Counted from the stretch's first letter, positions 35,497 through 45,835 are shown. The stretch: 64,000 nt of DNA from Pseudonocardia sp. MH-G8 (GCF_002262885.1 NZ_NKYF01000001.1:1488001-1552000); one strand, 5' to 3'. Numbers and translations are program-made. The notes: generated by a model not told the origin, from the sequence alone.

Positions 35497-36012
35497 CTAT
35501 CCGGCCGGTCTCAGGTCGTCGAGCGCGTCGCCGAGCACGGCGCGCAGCGCCGCGAGCCCGTGCGAGGTCTGGCTCTTGACGGTGCCCTCGGAGCACCCGA
35601 GCGCCGCGGCGGTGCCGGCGACGTCGAGCCCGTCGAGGAAGCGCAGTACGAGCACCGCGCGCTGCCGGGCCGGCACCGAGCGCAGGCCGTCGACGAGCAC
35701 GTGCCGCGTGGCCACCGCGTCGGACGCCGACGGCACCCCGTCGTTCTCCGGCAGTTCAGCGGTGAAGCGTTCACGGCGCCACGGCCGCCGCGACTCGTCG
35801 ACGACCGCGCGCACGAGCGTGCGGCGCACCCAGGCGTCGAGCGCCTTGCGGTCGCGGATCCGGCGCCAGTGCCGGTGCAGGGCCACGAAGGCCGCTTGCG
35901 CGTGGTCGTCGGCGCGGTGCCAGTCACCACACATCAGGTACGCCGTGCGACGCACGGCGTCACGGCGCGCGCGGAAGTACTCGGCGAACTCCCGCTCGCT
36001 GGCATCGTCCAC
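35497..36012 (-). CDS. SigE-family ECF RNA polymerase sigma factor
   Basis: A 171-residue ECF sigma factor with region 2 (FAEYFRARRDAVRRTAYLMCGDWHRADDHAQAAFVALHRHWRRI) and region 4 helix-turn-helix (LDVAGTAAALGCSEGTVKSQTSHGL). Residues WHRADD and the short linker place it in the actinobacterial SigE family. It probably directs its own operon, including the downstream membrane partner. The inducing signal is unknown. Confidence 0.9.
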   Translation of the reverse strand: MDDASEREFAEYFRARRDAVRRTAYLMCGDWHRADDHAQAAFVALHRHWRRIRDRKALDAWVRRTLVRAVVDESRRPWRRERFTAELPENDGVPSASDAVATRHVLVDGLRSVPARQRAVLVLRFLDGLDVAGTAAALGCSEGTVKSQTSHGLAALRAVLGDALDDLRPAG

Positions 36013-36175
36013 GCGGCCGCTCCTCCTCTCCTGCGGCGGTCCGTCGACGAGGGGACGCGACGGGAGGCCCTTCCGGTTGCACCGCGCGCCGAGATTGCCC
36101 CGAACGGCCTAACACTGTGATCGTTCCGTGACCCTCCCTCCACCAGACCGTCTCCTCCTGGTTGAATCGGTGCCT

Positions 36176-37306
36176 GTGCGATCCACACGAGTCCGGCGGG
36201 CACCGGCGCACGACGGCCCCGTCGACCTCCGCTCCGACACCGTCACCAAGCCCACGAAGCAGATGCGGGCCGCGATGGCCGCCGCCGAGGTGGGGGACGA
36301 CGTCCTCGACCGCGACCCCACGATGCGCGAGCTCGAGGAACGCGTCGCCAACCTGCTGGGCGCGGCCGACGCGCTGTGGACGCCCAGCGGCTCGATGGCG
36401 AACCTCATCGCGCTGATGCACCACCTCGAGCGCGGCGACACGTTCCTCACCCCGGCCGGCGCGCACGTCCTCGACAACGAGCTGGGCACCGCGGCCTGGC
36501 TGGCCGGCGGCATGCCGCGGCCGTTGGAGCACGACGCGGGCCCCGGCAAGGTCTCGCCCTCCGCGGTCCGGCGCGCGGCCGCCGGAGGCGGTCCCTACTT
36601 CACGCTGCGCACCACGCTGCTCTGCCTGGAGAACACCCACAACGCCGCGGGCGGCACGGTCACGGCCCCTGACGAGCACGCCGGCGTCGTGGCCGCGGCG
36701 CGGGCCGCGAAGCTGAAGGTGCACCTCGACGGGGCCCGCCTCTGGCATGCGGCGGTGGCTCTCGGCCTGCCGCCCGGTGCGCTCACGGTCGGCGTCGACA
36801 CCGTGCAGGTCTGCCTCAGCAAGGGCCTCGGCGCCCCGGTCGGCTCGCTCGTCGCGGGCTCGGCCGAGTTCGTCACCGAGGCGCGGCGGTTGCGGAAGAT
36901 GCTCGGCGGCGGGGTGCGCCAGGGCGGCGTCCTGGCGGCCGCGGGCCTCGTGGCGCTCGACCGGATCGACCGCCTCGCCGAGGACCACGACCGCGCCCGC
37001 AAGCTCGTCGCGGGGTTGCGCGAGCGCGGCTGGCAGGTGGGCTCGCCCCAGACCAACATCGTGCTCGTGGCGGTCGCCGACCTCGCCGGCACCGTGGCGC
37101 GGTTCGAGGCGGCGGGGGTGCGCGCCTCGACCATGTCGGGACAGGTCCGCCTGATGACCCACGCCGACCTCACCGACGCCGACATCGCCACGGCGCTCGA
37201 CCGGATCGGACCGGTGGAGCAGTCGAAGCCAGGCAACGGGGGCTCGTCCGGCGCGCGCCTGCGGGTGGGCCGGGACCGTCCGACCGTCCGTCCGGCGGGG
37301 GCCTGA
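36176..37306 (+). CDS. Low-specificity L-threonine aldolase family protein
   Basis: PLP enzyme that cleaves L-threonine or L-allo-threonine to glycine and acetaldehyde, or a related beta-hydroxy amino acid. The aldolase hallmarks are VDLRSDTVTKPT, MRELEERVANLLGA, LENTHNAAGG, VHLDGARLWHA and the PLP lysine in CLSKGLGAPVGS. GTG 36176 is chosen because the conserved domain starts soon after; an in-frame GTG at 36128 would add 16 residues without family support. The C-terminal 30 residues (SKPGNGGSSGARLRVG...) are a low-complexity extension. It is convergent with the K+ channel gene. Confidence 0.85.
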   Translation: MRSTRVRRAPAHDGPVDLRSDTVTKPTKQMRAAMAAAEVGDDVLDRDPTMRELEERVANLLGAADALWTPSGSMANLIALMHHLERGDTFLTPAGAHVLDNELGTAAWLAGGMPRPLEHDAGPGKVSPSAVRRAAAGGGPYFTLRTTLLCLENTHNAAGGTVTAPDEHAGVVAAARAAKLKVHLDGARLWHAAVALGLPPGALTVGVDTVQVCLSKGLGAPVGSLVAGSAEFVTEARRLRKMLGGGVRQGGVLAAAGLVALDRIDRLAEDHDRARKLVAGLRERGWQVGSPQTNIVLVAVADLAGTVARFEAAGVRASTMSGQVRLMTHADLTDADIATALDRIGPVEQSKPGNGGSSGARLRVGRDRPTVRPAGA

Positions 37307-37318
37307 CCGGCACCGGCG

Positions 37319-38098
37319 TCAGGGCGCGGGGCGCTCCAGCGCCTCCAGGCGGGCATTGATCTCGCGGAGCTCCGTGAGCACGGCGGCGAGCTGCGCCTCC
37401 GTGCGCCCCACGTCGGCCGACACCTCACCGAGCTCCCGTTCCACCGCGGACCCGCTGCGCCGCAGGTTCTCCACGAACCACGATGCGATCGAGGCCGTCA
37501 CCACACCGAGCAGCGCGATGCCGGCGACCATCAGCGACGCCGCGACCAGCCGCCCCTCGATGGTGACCGGGTAGCGGTCGCCGTAACCGACGGTCGAGAT
37601 GGTCGTGATCGTCCACCACACCGCGTCACCGAACGTCGTGATCGACGCCTCCGGTGCGTCGCGCTCGGCGTCCAGCACGGCGAGGGAGGCGACGAAGCCG
37701 ATGAGCGCGACGCTGCCGACCACGTAGAACACCACGCGGCCCCGCACGTCGTCACGCAGCTGCCGGTTCAGCACGGACACCGCCGTGATCACCCGTAGGG
37801 CGCGCAGCTGCCGGAACATCGGAAGAACGAGGATCGCGAGGTCCAGCAGGTGCGTGCCGATGAAGTGCCAGCGTCGCCGCGCCAGCGCGATCCGCACCAG
37901 GTAGTCGACCCCGAACAGCACCCAGGTGCCGGTCAGCACTCCCTCCAGCAGCGCCTGCCCGCCCGGCCCGAGCGACGTGTCGAGCACCTGCCAGGCGAAG
38001 GCGACCAGGAACACCACCGCGAGGCCGGTGAGCCACCAGTCCACGCGGCGGTCCCACGCGGCGATCCGGGGTTCGTCGGCGAAGGCGGGCGAGACCAT
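37319..38098 (-). CDS. Voltage-gated-type potassium channel
   Basis: A 259-residue six-transmembrane channel subunit: S1-S4 voltage-sensor-like segments including an arginine-bearing S4 (FRQLRALRVITAVSVLNRQLR), then S5, pore helix and the selectivity filter TVGYGD, S6, and a C-terminal coiled coil (RTEAQLAAVLTELREINARLEAL) suited to tetramer assembly. It conducts K+ across the cytoplasmic membrane. It follows the DUF4097 gene by 31 bp on the same strand. Confidence 0.9.
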   Translation of the reverse strand: MVSPAFADEPRIAAWDRRVDWWLTGLAVVFLVAFAWQVLDTSLGPGGQALLEGVLTGTWVLFGVDYLVRIALARRRWHFIGTHLLDLAILVLPMFRQLRALRVITAVSVLNRQLRDDVRGRVVFYVVGSVALIGFVASLAVLDAERDAPEASITTFGDAVWWTITTISTVGYGDRYPVTIEGRLVAASLMVAGIALLGVVTASIASWFVENLRRSGSAVERELGEVSADVGRTEAQLAAVLTELREINARLEALERPAP

Positions 38099-38129
38099 GC
38101 GCGGAGCGTATTGGGGCTCCGAGGACGTC

Positions 38130-38918
38130 TCAGCGCGGGCGGACCTCGACGTCCCCGCTGCCCACCTCGACCCGCACCACAGCGGCCGCCGCTGCGTCGA
38201 CGGGCACGGCCACCCGCTCGTCCCCGGAGTCGGTCGCGGCCTCCACCCGGTAGGACCCCGCGGGGAGCGCCACCTCGACGTCCCCGCTGCTCGCCACGAT
38301 CGCGACCTCCCCGGGTGTGCTCGCGAAGTCGGCCCTCACCTCGCCGGACGACGCCGTCGCGGAGAACGACGGCGTGTCCAGCCGCTCGCCGACGACGTCC
38401 CCCGAGCTCGCCTCGACCACGATCGGACCGCGGAGGTCGGCGAGGTGGACCGCTCCGCTCGACACGCGGACGTCGACCGCCGCCGCCGCGAGCCCACCCA
38501 GCGTCACGTCGCCCGAGCTCGTGCGCACCTCGAGCGCCACATCGTCCGGGACCCGGACGTCGTAGTCGACGGTGCACGACGCGCCGAACGCCCACGGGCA
38601 CTCGGCCGCCAGCCGCACCCCCTCGGCGGAGGACTCCTCCTCGAGGCGCGGCTCCACGCCGCGGCTGCGCACGGTCCGCCGGACCTCGACGCGGTCGCCA
38701 TCGGCACGGTGAAGCGTGACCGCACCGGAACCGACCTCGACCGCCAGCCGCGGGGCCTGCAGGTCGAACGCGAGCGTCTCCTCCGTGGCCGGACCGGGCA
38801 GCGCCGCCCGCGCGGCAACGATCCCCCCGGCGCCCAGCACCACGGCGATGCCGAGCACGCCGAGCGCGCGCACGGCGCGCGATCCACGCTTCGGTCGCGC
38901 CTGAACCGGTTGCCCCAT
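38130..38918 (-). CDS. DUF4097 beta-strand repeat protein
   Basis: A 262-residue membrane-anchored protein with a basic N-terminus and one TM (about 20-40), followed by an extracytoplasmic domain with repeating SSGDV/SSGEV strands (RTSSGDVTLGG, EASSGDVVGE, ATASSGEVRAD, VASSGDVEVAL, VGSGDVEV), the right-handed beta-solenoid pattern of DUF4097. Function unknown; such proteins are often under envelope or stress control. A two-Cys segment (ECPWAFGASC) may be disulfide-bonded. Confidence 0.85.
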   Translation of the reverse strand: MGQPVQARPKRGSRAVRALGVLGIAVVLGAGGIVAARAALPGPATEETLAFDLQAPRLAVEVGSGAVTLHRADGDRVEVRRTVRSRGVEPRLEEESSAEGVRLAAECPWAFGASCTVDYDVRVPDDVALEVRTSSGDVTLGGLAAAAVDVRVSSGAVHLADLRGPIVVEASSGDVVGERLDTPSFSATASSGEVRADFASTPGEVAIVASSGDVEVALPAGSYRVEAATDSGDERVAVPVDAAAAAVVRVEVGSGDVEVRPR

Positions 38919-38959
38919 GGTTATTTCCCCTCCGGCCGCATGCGCGGCTCGGGAGGAAG

Positions 38960-39913
38960 CTACGTGCCGGCGGACGCGGGCAGCATCCGCCTTCCGCCGC
39001 GCCCTCGTCGGCGACTACGCGCCCCCGGGGTCGGCGAGGAACCACCGATCGACGCCGCGGCGTCGGCGAGCGCCCTCAGGAGGGCGGTGGTGGCCGGCGG
39101 GTCGGGCGGTTCACCGTAGGTCGCCGCATAGACGTGCTGGCGAGACCCGGGCAACTCACTCGCCACGACGCCCTCGGCGTGGTGGGCGCGCAGGGCCAGC
39201 CCCGGGCTCGTCGTCACGCCCAGCCCGGCGACGACCAGCGCCTGCATGACGACCATGTCCTCGGAGACATAGCCGATCCTGGGATCGAAGCCGTGGTCGG
39301 CGCACAGCGACAGCAGGTGGCCGCGGCATCGCTCGCAGCCGGCGATCCAGGTGGCATCGCGCAGCGCGGGCAGCGTCTGCCCGGGGCTGGTGGACAGCAG
39401 GTACAGCGGGTCGTCGAGCAGGTGATGCAGGCGCACACCGGGCGGTTCGGGTTCGGTGTCGTCGTAGCGGAAGATGATCGCCACGTCGATCTCTCCGGTG
39501 CGCAGCAGTTCCAACGCCTCCGGCGGCTGCGTGCCGGTCAGGCCGATCTGCAGCCCCGGATGCCTCTCGGTCAGCGCCGCCACCGCCCGCGGGATGAGCG
39601 AGCCGGTCACGGACGAGAAGCTGGCCACGCGCACCCGCCCGGCGCTCAGGCCCACGTGCGCGGACAGTTCGGCGTCGGCGGCGTCGATCCGCCCGAGGAT
39701 CTCGGCCGCCCGGGACGCCAGCAGCTGCCCGGCGGGGGTGAGCCGGATCCCACGCCCGGCCCGCTGCAGCAGCTGCGCACCGGTCTCGGCCTCGAGCCGG
39801 GAGAGGTGGTGGCTGACCGTCGGCTGCGTGTAGTGCAGCTCCTTCGCCGCCGCGGTGACCGAGCCGAGCCGCGCGAGCGCGTCGATGACCCGCAGTCTCG
39901 TGACATCCAGCAT
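38960..39913 (-). CDS. LysR-family transcriptional regulator
   Basis: A 317-residue LTTR: N-terminal winged helix (LRVIDALARLGSVTAAAKELHYTQPTVSHHLSRLEAETG) and a two-lobed effector domain starting RVRVASFSS. Divergent from the cysteine-dioxygenase-like gene with 75 bp between starts, the standard LTTR arrangement, so it probably activates that gene and the DHFR-like gene behind it. The effector is unknown. Confidence 0.92.
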   Translation of the reverse strand: MLDVTRLRVIDALARLGSVTAAAKELHYTQPTVSHHLSRLEAETGAQLLQRAGRGIRLTPAGQLLASRAAEILGRIDAADAELSAHVGLSAGRVRVASFSSVTGSLIPRAVAALTERHPGLQIGLTGTQPPEALELLRTGEIDVAIIFRYDDTEPEPPGVRLHHLLDDPLYLLSTSPGQTLPALRDATWIAGCERCRGHLLSLCADHGFDPRIGYVSEDMVVMQALVVAGLGVTTSPGLALRAHHAEGVVASELPGSRQHVYAATYGEPPDPPATTALLRALADAAASIGGSSPTPGARSRRRGRGGRRMLPASAGT

Positions 39914-39988
39914 TCATCGACCCCATCTATGGAGCTGCATCAACATTGACATTAGACGTATGAGTCGATCAACTGCAGGCTCAACGGC
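39914..39988. promoter_or_regulatory. Divergent LysR / dioxygenase control region
   Basis: 75 bp, noticeably AT-richer than its surroundings, with a TTGACA hexamer at 39946-39951 on the + strand that could be a -35 element. No convincing -10 or T-N11-A LTTR box was settled on. Probable shared promoter and LysR binding region. Confidence 0.45.
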
Positions 39989-40525
39989 ATGACCACGACA
40001 CTCCCCGGGCCACTCCCCGGACCACCGCCCCAGCACGCCGACGGGTTCGCCGTCCTGGTCGAGGGCGTCCGGGCCGCCGTCGCCGCCGGCGCCGGCTGGG
40101 CCGACACCGCCGCACTCGTCGCCGGGGAGCTGCGCGCCCACCTCCCCGGCCCGGACGTGCTGACCGCCGAGCAGCGCCTCGGTTCGCCCGACGACTACTG
40201 CGCCCACACCCTGCACGTCGAGCCGGACGGATCGTTCTCGATCGTGGCCCTGGTCTGGCGGCCCGGTCAGATCACCCGGATCCACGACCACGTCACCTGG
40301 TGCGCGCTCGGCGTCGTCCAGGGCGTCGAGCACGAGGAGCTGTTCGACGCCGACCTGAACCTGATCGGCCGCAACGAGAACGACGTCGGTGCCGTCAGCG
40401 GATTCGCGCCCCCCGGCGACATCCATCGTGTGCGCGGCACGGGCGGCACGACGGCGATCTCGATCCACGTCTACGGGACCGACATCACCCGGCTCGGCTC
40501 GAGCGCCCGCCGCTACTACGACTGA
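39989..40525 (+). CDS. Cysteine dioxygenase-like cupin protein
   Basis: A 178-residue cupin of the cysteine dioxygenase family: iron ligands in TRIHDHVTWCALGV and the later His in GDIHRVRG, plus the LVWRPGQ strand. It could oxidise cysteine or another small thiol to a sulfinate. The family also contains 3-mercaptopropionate and other thiol dioxygenases, so the substrate is open. It is controlled by the divergent LysR and followed within 38 bp by a DHFR-like gene. Confidence 0.82.
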   Translation: MTTTLPGPLPGPPPQHADGFAVLVEGVRAAVAAGAGWADTAALVAGELRAHLPGPDVLTAEQRLGSPDDYCAHTLHVEPDGSFSIVALVWRPGQITRIHDHVTWCALGVVQGVEHEELFDADLNLIGRNENDVGAVSGFAPPGDIHRVRGTGGTTAISIHVYGTDITRLGSSARRYYD

Positions 40526-40563
40526 CCACCGAGCCGACCGACCACCGAGAAGGAGCATCAGAC

Positions 40564-41193
40564 ATGGCACTCGTCCGCGTCCACAACTTCGCCATCTCCC
40601 TCGACGGCTACGGCACCGGTGAGGGCCAGAGCGCCGATGCGCACTTCGGCCACGCCGGAGACCGACTGCACCGGTGGATGTTCACCACCCGCTGGTGGCA
40701 GCCCGGCGGGAGCACCGGCGTCGACGACGCCTTCGTCCAGCAGCACGACCCGCGGATCGGCGCCGAGATCATGGGAGCCGGGAAGTGGGGCCATCCCGGA
40801 TGGCACGAGGATCCGGAGTGGAAGGGCGCGTGGGGCCCCAACCCGCCGTTCCACACGCCGGTCTTCGTCCTCACCCACCACCCGCGCCCGTCCATCGAGA
40901 TGGAGGGCGGCACCACGTTCCACTTCCTCGACGCGTCGCCCGCCGAGGCGCTGGAAGCCGCCCGCGAGGCCGCGGGCGAGCTGGACGTCCGCCTCGGCGG
41001 CGGCCCCACCGTGGTCCGCGAGTTCCTCGCCGCCGGGCTCGTCGACCACATGCACGTCGCGGTGGTGCCGATCCTGCTCGGCCGGGGGGTGCGGCTCTGG
41101 GACGGGCTGGAGGGCCTCGAAGAGGACTACCGGGTCGAGGCCACCTCGGCACCCAGCGGCGTCACCCACGTGACGTTCACCCGGAAGGGGTGA
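40564..41193 (+). CDS. Dihydrofolate reductase-family (RibD C-terminal) protein
   Basis: A 209-residue protein of the DHFR-like RibD_C fold: N-terminal VHNFAISLDGYGTG, NADP site GGGPTVVREFLAAGLVD and C-terminal strand LLGRGVRLW. It is far from authentic folate or riboflavin enzymes, and members of this group are mostly uncharacterised NADPH reductases. Preceded by GAGAAGGAG. Co-oriented with the cysteine-dioxygenase-like gene. Confidence 0.85.
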   Translation: MALVRVHNFAISLDGYGTGEGQSADAHFGHAGDRLHRWMFTTRWWQPGGSTGVDDAFVQQHDPRIGAEIMGAGKWGHPGWHEDPEWKGAWGPNPPFHTPVFVLTHHPRPSIEMEGGTTFHFLDASPAEALEAAREAAGELDVRLGGGPTVVREFLAAGLVDHMHVAVVPILLGRGVRLWDGLEGLEEDYRVEATSAPSGVTHVTFTRKG

Positions 41194-41229
41194 CGGGAGC
41201 GTCGGAGCCCGCGCTGCGCCGGACTCCGG

Positions 41230-42417
41230 CTAGGCCGGTAGCCAGGCGGCGAGCCGCCGCAGCGCCTCCTCGACGTCCTCGCCCGTTCCCGCGAACGAGA
41301 GCCGCACGTACCGGTTCCCGCCCACCGGGTCGAAGTCGACGCCCGGCGCCACGGCCACGCCGGTGTCGGCGAGCAGCCGGTAGGTGAGGTCCATCGAGTC
41401 CGCGGTCAGGTGCGACACGTCGGCGTAGACGTAGAAGGCACCATCCGCGGGCGCCAGGCGGTCGATGCCCATCCGCGGCAGGCCGTCGAGCAGGAGCGCA
41501 CGGTTGGCCGCGTAGCGCGCGACGTGCGCGTCCGCCTCCGCGTAGGCGGACTCGTCGAAGGCACCCAAGGCCGCGCGCTGGGCCAGTGCGGGCGGGCAGA
41601 TCGTGAAGTTGCCGGTGAGGCGGTCCGCGGCGCGCAGCAACCGCGGCGGCAGCAGCAGCCAGCCCAGCCGCCATCCGGTCATCGAGTAGTACTTCGAGAA
41701 CGAGTTGACGACGATCGCCTCGCGGGAGCTGCTCCACGCCGACGACGTGGCGGGGGAACCGGCGTAGGAGATCCCGTGGTAGATCTCGTCGCTCACCAAC
41801 TGCACGCCGTTGCCCTCGCAGTAGGTGGCGATCGCGGCGAGCTCGGCGGGATCGAGCACGGTGCCGGTCGGGTTCGCCGGGCTCGCGACGATCAGGCCCT
41901 GCACGGGCTCGTCGAGGGCCTCGAGCATCGCGACGGTGGGCTGGTAGCGGGTCTGCGGCCCGCACGGCAGGTCGACGACCTCGCAGCCGAGCGCAGTGAG
42001 GATGTTGCGGTAGCAGGGGTAGCCGGGGCTGGCCAGCGCCACCCGGTCGCCGACGTCGAACGCCGCGAGGAACGCGAGCAGGAACCCGCCCGACGACCCC
42101 GTGGTGACCACCACCTGCTCGGGCGACACCTCGAGCGCGTACCTGCGGGCGTAGTGTCCCGCGATCGCGTGGCGCAACTCGGGGATCCCGAGCGCGACCG
42201 TGTAGCCGAGCACGTCGCCGTCCAGGGCCGCCGCAGCGGCCGCCCGTACCGCCCGGGGCGCCTGGGTGGAGGGCTGCCCCGCGGAGAGGTTGACGAGATC
42301 GCCGTGGGTGCGCTGGCGCTCTGCAGCCGCCGCCCAGACGTCCATGACGTGGAACGGCGGGATCGCCGCCCGTTCAGCGACGGCGAGGCGGGAGGACGAG
42401 GCGGGCTGGATCGACAC
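41230..42417 (-). CDS. PLP-dependent aminotransferase (class I/II)
   Basis: A 395-residue fold-type I aminotransferase: GYTVALGIPELR, the ANPTGTVLD motif, SDEIYHGISYAG with the cofactor Asp/Tyr, the PLP lysine in NSFSKYYSMTGWRLGW and the substrate Arg in NRYVRLSFAG. It is closest to the aspartate/tyrosine-type MalY-AspC-like enzymes of actinomycetes; the amino donor is not determinable. GTG start. It is downstream of the Ser-Asp-rich protein gene on the same strand. Confidence 0.9.
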   Translation of the reverse strand: MSIQPASSSRLAVAERAAIPPFHVMDVWAAAAERQRTHGDLVNLSAGQPSTQAPRAVRAAAAAALDGDVLGYTVALGIPELRHAIAGHYARRYALEVSPEQVVVTTGSSGGFLLAFLAAFDVGDRVALASPGYPCYRNILTALGCEVVDLPCGPQTRYQPTVAMLEALDEPVQGLIVASPANPTGTVLDPAELAAIATYCEGNGVQLVSDEIYHGISYAGSPATSSAWSSSREAIVVNSFSKYYSMTGWRLGWLLLPPRLLRAADRLTGNFTICPPALAQRAALGAFDESAYAEADAHVARYAANRALLLDGLPRMGIDRLAPADGAFYVYADVSHLTADSMDLTYRLLADTGVAVAPGVDFDPVGGNRYVRLSFAGTGEDVEEALRRLAAWLPA

Positions 42418-42498
42418 GACCCGAGCTTAAGGTGCGACGGCGGCCGCCCCACTTCCGTGAGACGGCCGCCGGTTCGCAGACGTGCAGTGCCGGACGCG

Positions 42499-44292
42499 TC
42501 AGAGAATGCCCGCAACCAGATCGGTGGCCGAGAAGCGGTCGCCGCCGCTGTCGGAGTCGGAGTCCGAGTCCTTGCCGGAGTCCTCGTCCGAGTCCTCGTC
42601 GGAATCCGAGTCCTTGTCCGAGTCGGAGTCCTTGTCGGAGTCGGAGTCGGAGTCCTTGCCGGAGTCCTCGTCCGAGTCGGAGTCCTTGTCGGAGTCCTTG
42701 CCCGAGTCGTCCGAGTCCGACTCGTCGGACGACGACTCGTCACGGTCCGACCCGCGGTCCGAACCGCCGCCCAGCAGGCCACCCAGCAGGCCGCTCGAAC
42801 GGCGCTCGTCGCCGGAATCCTCATCGGAGTCGGAGTCCTCGTCCGAGTCCTCGTCGGAACCCTTGTCCGAGTCGTCCTCGTCGGACACCGACTCGGTGCG
42901 GTCCGAGCCGCGGTCCGAACCGCCACCGAGCAGCCCACCCAGCAGGCCGCTCGAACGGCGCTCGTCGCCGGAGTCCTCATCGGAGTCCTCGTCCGAGTCC
43001 TCGTCGGCGTCGGAGCCGCGCTCCGAACCGCCACCCAGCAGCCCACCCAGCAGGCCGCTCGAACGGCGCTCGTCGTCGGAATCCTCGTCGGAGTCCTCGT
43101 CCGAGCCGCCACCCAGCAGGCCGGTGAGCAGGCCACCGGAGCGGCGCTCGTCGTCGTCGGAGTCCTCGTCGGAGTCGCGATCCGAACCGCCACCCAGCAG
43201 GCCGGTGAGCAGGCCACCGGAGCGGCGCTCGTCGTCGTCGGAGTCCTCGTCGGAGTCGCGATCCGAACCGGCACCCAGCAGGCTGGTGACCAGGCCGGCG
43301 GAACGGTCCTCGCCCGAGAGGCCCAGGGGCAGGTCGAGCCCCAGGCCCTCGTCGCCGACCAGGTCGGAGACCGTGTGGACGACGTCCAGGTCGGTGAGGC
43401 CGTCGACGTCCAGGTCCTCGAGCGCGACCGGCAGCTCGTCGATGTCGAGGTCCTCGAGCGCGGCCGGCAGCTCGTCGACGTCGAGGTTCTCCAGATCGAG
43501 GTCCGCGAGCGCCTCGCCCAGCTCGACGTTCTCCAGGACCGCCGGGATCCGCTGCAGCTCGACGTTCTCCAGGGCGGCCGGGAGCTCGTCCAGGTCGAGG
43601 TCCTCCAGCGCGGACGGGACGTCGTCCAGGTCGAGGTCCTCGAGCACGGATGCGAGGTCGCCCAGCTGGACGGTCTGCAGGTCGGCGGGGAGGTCGTCGA
43701 GGTCGAGGTCCTCCAGCTCCGACGGCAGATCGTTCAGGTCGAGCTCTTCGAGAACAGCGGGCAGGACCCTCAGCGTGTCGGCCTTGACCGCGGTGCCCTC
43801 GTCCTCCTCCGCGGTCTGCGCGAGGTCCTCGACCACCGGCAACTGCGGCAGCGCACCGATGACGGGCAGCGCGGTGAGTGAGGTGGCGCTCGGCAGCGCC
43901 CCGGGGGCGGGCAGCGACGGCAGGTCGCCGACCAGCGGGAGGACGTCGGCGCCCGGCAGCTCCGGCACACCCTGGCCCACCTCGAACAGGTCGAGACCGA
44001 CTCCCGTGAACGGCACACCGTCGGTGGGCAGGCCACCGGGGGTCACCGCGTCGAGCGGGAGCTGGCCGACTCCGAGCGTGTCGAGCCCCGGCAGGACGGC
44101 CTCGGCCACGGACAACCCGAGGTCCGTGCCGGTGTCATCGTCGGCGGCTTCCACGTCCGCACCGGCCGCGGCGGCCGGCCCGGCGACGGCGAACATCGCG
44201 ATCGGCGCTCCAAGGACGCCGATCGCGGCGCGCCCGGCGATCTTCGACGCGCGGCTCGGGGCTGCGTGTCGAGGCCGTGCGTTCTTCGTCAT
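42499..44292 (-). CDS. Secreted modular L/D-repeat and Ser-Asp-rich protein
   Basis: A 597-residue exported protein of no known family. Residues 1-45 form a signal peptide (basic start, hydrophobic core, AAAAG cleavage site). Residues 46-170 are Leu/Pro/Gly-rich. Residues 181-302 hold ten degenerate 12-residue repeats with consensus [12 protein letters not shown]. Residues 331-515 hold six modules, each a glycine-zipper [13 protein letters not shown] followed by an acidic SDEDS stretch of growing length and ending DERR. Residues 516-585 are an almost pure Ser-Asp/Glu/Lys tail, before [15 protein letters not shown]. There is no LPXTG or TM anchor. The acidic tail suggests Ca2+ binding or mineral/cell-wall interaction; this is inference. 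The ATG at 44292 has GAGG upstream. Repeat DNA is a site for length variation. Confidence 0.85.
   Translation of the reverse strand: MTKNARPRHAAPSRASKIAGRAAIGVLGAPIAMFAVAGPAAAAGADVEAADDDTGTDLGLSVAEAVLPGLDTLGVGQLPLDAVTPGGLPTDGVPFTGVGLDLFEVGQGVPELPGADVLPLVGDLPSLPAPGALPSATSLTALPVIGALPQLPVVEDLAQTAEEDEGTAVKADTLRVLPAVLEELDLNDLPSELEDLDLDDLPADLQTVQLGDLASVLEDLDLDDVPSALEDLDLDELPAALENVELQRIPAVLENVELGEALADLDLENLDVDELPAALEDLDIDELPVALEDLDVDGLTDLDVVHTVSDLVGDEGLGLDLPLGLSGEDRSAGLVTSLLGAGSDRDSDEDSDDDERRSGGLLTGLLGGGSDRDSDEDSDDDERRSGGLLTGLLGGGSDEDSDEDSDDERRSSGLLGGLLGGGSERGSDADEDSDEDSDEDSGDERRSSGLLGGLLGGGSDRGSDRTESVSDEDDSDKGSDEDSDEDSDSDEDSGDERRSSGLLGGLLGGGSDRGSDRDESSSDESDSDDSGKDSDKDSDSDEDSGKDSDSDSDKDSDSDKDSDSDEDSDEDSGKDSDSDSDSGGDRFSATDLVAGIL
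42538..42747 (-). repeat. Ser-Asp-encoding microsatellite-like repeat
   Basis: About 210 bp of GAC-TCC-type codons (TCGGAGTC and GAGTCCTTG units on the + strand) encode the SD tail of the secreted protein. High internal identity makes slippage-driven length change likely. Confidence 0.8.
43387..43752 (-). repeat. 36-bp tandem repeats encoding 12-residue L/D units
   Basis: About ten degenerate 36-bp units, one with a 6-bp insertion, encode the [12 protein letters not shown] repeats of the secreted protein. The periodicity is exact enough to keep frame throughout. Confidence 0.8.
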
Positions 44293-44525
44293 GCGAGTCC
44301 TCAAGTTGTGTCGGGGAGCGAACTTGGACCCGGTGTGATCACAGTGGGGAACCGTCGTGGGGAGCGACGACGACCGCGATCACTCCAGGTGCGCAGACCC
44401 TGGCGTTCCACCCGTTCGGACGCAAGTCGCTGACGGCGACGGTGGAACAGAGCCCCGAACCACGAACGGGGCAATGAGCTTGCGCTTCACGGCGGGGAGG
44501 CTACCGCAGGCGATCACGAATGTCA
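44293..44525 (-). promoter_or_regulatory. Promoter and structured 5' leader of the repeat-protein gene
   Basis: On the - strand, TGACAT (44520-44525) and TAGCCT (44498-44503) lie 16 bp apart and could be a promoter, giving a leader of about 195 nt. The leader contains three hairpins: GCCCCG/CGGGGC (44452-44472), GTTCCACC/GGTGGAAC enclosing GTCGC/GCGAC (44405-44448), and CGTCGT/ACGACG (44353-44372). No known riboswitch class was matched. Confidence 0.45.
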
Positions 44526-44546
44526 CCTGATCGGGCGACACTGATT

Positions 44547-45812
<1,266 letters not shown>

Positions 45813-45835
45813 GTCACGGAATCGTAGATGCCGCC

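Noticed and set aside
42538..43752. Repetitive DNA considered as CRISPR or as non-coding satellite.
   Set aside because: The repeats keep one reading frame through 597 codons after a proper signal peptide, so they are protein-coding repeats.
44293..44500. Leader considered as a ydaO (c-di-AMP) riboswitch because of a CCGTCAGC-like stretch before a surface-protein gene.
   Set aside because: The rest of the conserved ydaO core was not found, so only an unclassified structured leader is claimed.
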